This document shows positions 63,563-64,000 of a DNA stretch of 64,000 bases, one piece after another (the first letter of the stretch is position 1; every line of letters begins with the position of its first letter). This stretch comes from Bacteroidota bacterium (GTDB taxonomy: Bacteria > Bacteroidota > Bacteroidia > Bacteroidales > Rikenellaceae). The notes beneath the pieces are model-generated. The model searched no databases and was not told the DNA's origin. It saw only the letters and a list, made by a program, of their open reading frames with translations. Made by a program: the position numbers and the translations under genes. The stretch spans positions 55,922 through 119,921 of the forward strand of contig JADFUS010000014.1 of the NCBI GenBank assembly GCA_015222165.1. Reading direction: 5' to 3'.

Positions 63563-64000
63563 ATGAAAAATAATTTTAAAGTAATAACTACTTTATTGGC
63601 TGTTGTTACAATATTATGCTCTTGCCAACAAGAGGATAAATATCACCATAGATCCATTCGTTTTACAAATAACTTAAATGTGTTATTATATGTGGATTAT
63701 GATTTTGATTACCCAGATACTGTACTCAAAAATCATGGAGAAGCTATGGTATATAGTAATGGAGATATGCATAAAGTAAGTCCAAAAACTCAAGCAACGA
63801 GTCCTTTATGGAATCCTGAATTTTATGAAGTTATATTCAGAGGTAACAGAATTCCTTCAGATACAATAACTGTATTTGTTTTTGATAGCAAAAAGATTGA
63901 ATCGAATCCAGTTGAAGATAATGAAGCTATCATACAGTATTATTATTTGAGTTTACCAGATTTAAAACGTTTGGATTGGAAGATTTCTTATCCGCCATCA
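63563..64000 (+). CDS. Lipoprotein of unknown function, cut by window end
   Basis: The frame is open from ATG 63563 to the last base, 146 codons so far. It begins with a lipoprotein signal (VITTLLAVVTILCSC, Cys near 21). The mature part is beta-rich and rich in Tyr, Asp and Asn (LNVLLYVDYDFDYPDTVLKNHGEAMVYS). The section WNPEFYEVIFRGNRIPSDTITVFVFD may belong to a small surface-protein domain, but I do not recognise a family. Confidence 0.7.
   Translation, partial: MKNNFKVITTLLAVVTILCSCQQEDKYHHRSIRFTNNLNVLLYVDYDFDYPDTVLKNHGEAMVYSNGDMHKVSPKTQATSPLWNPEFYEVIFRGNRIPSDTITVFVFDSKKIESNPVEDNEAIIQYYYLSLPDLKRLDWKISYPPS

Noticed and set aside
1..64000. CRISPR array, insertion sequence or transposase
   Set aside because: No regularly spaced short repeats, no transposase-like frame and no terminal inverted repeats with target duplication were recognised on either strand.

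Overview
This window is a chromosomal segment of an AT-rich member of the Bacteroidota, most likely order Bacteroidales; I cannot name the genus. The order is suggested by the Rnf gene order B-C-D-G-E-A, the GldE/phosphopantetheinyl transferase pair, the Bacteroidota-type LptD, BspA-like leucine-rich lipoproteins, and promoters of the TTTG / TAnnTTTG type ahead of tRNAs and genes. No rRNA, CRISPR array, transposase or integrase was seen.

Layout. 1-4311: Rnf ion-pumping ferredoxin:NAD oxidoreductase operon (rnfB cut by the window edge), then a MarC-family membrane protein, a very large TPR protein and a plug-less outer-membrane barrel. 9910-12820: two secreted lipoproteins, one with two GEVED-like domains and one clostripain-family peptidase. 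13073-20228: housekeeping genes (pckA, an acetyltransferase, an RNase D-like exonuclease, a thioesterase, an M14 carboxypeptidase, cysK-cysE, ung). 20301-24021: two tandemly duplicated BspA-like lipoproteins; the duplicated unit includes the last six codons of ung. 24066-35259 (minus strand): a PPTase-gldE pair, tRNA-Gln, a histidine kinase, and a lptD-M3 peptidase-FKBP-FKBP-RsmI-like-DUF975 operon. 35353-37428: amidase and MCE/MlaD protein, diverging from lptD. 37512-39998: tRNA-Pro followed by a phage-type small protein and a solitary, very AT-rich KAP P-loop ATPase, a likely accessory pocket. 40099-51737: mgsA, RNase G, mfd, coaX, two envelope proteins, lptC and a PpiD-like chaperone. 51883-58646: a stand-alone trpB, sodB, a 5'-truncated outer-membrane protein gene, polA and queD. 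58839-62933: a compact phage-like head-gene cluster. tRNA-Asp and the start of another lipoprotein close the window.

Most notable. (1) trpB is preceded by a previously unlisted 19-residue leader peptide with three consecutive Trp codons, followed by an intrinsic terminator with competing pairings: a classical trp attenuator in front of a single gene rather than an operon. (2) The six-gene phage-head-like cluster has a capsid-like protein with an N-terminal transmembrane segment and no portal, terminase, protease, tail or integrase gene in view. It is either a remnant or a domesticated particle. (3) The tandem lipoprotein duplication carries a relic of ung and an internal repeat expansion from about one to seven units. 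(4) A KAP ATPase sits alone behind tRNA-Pro. Products are recognised from sequence patterns by eye; no database search was run.
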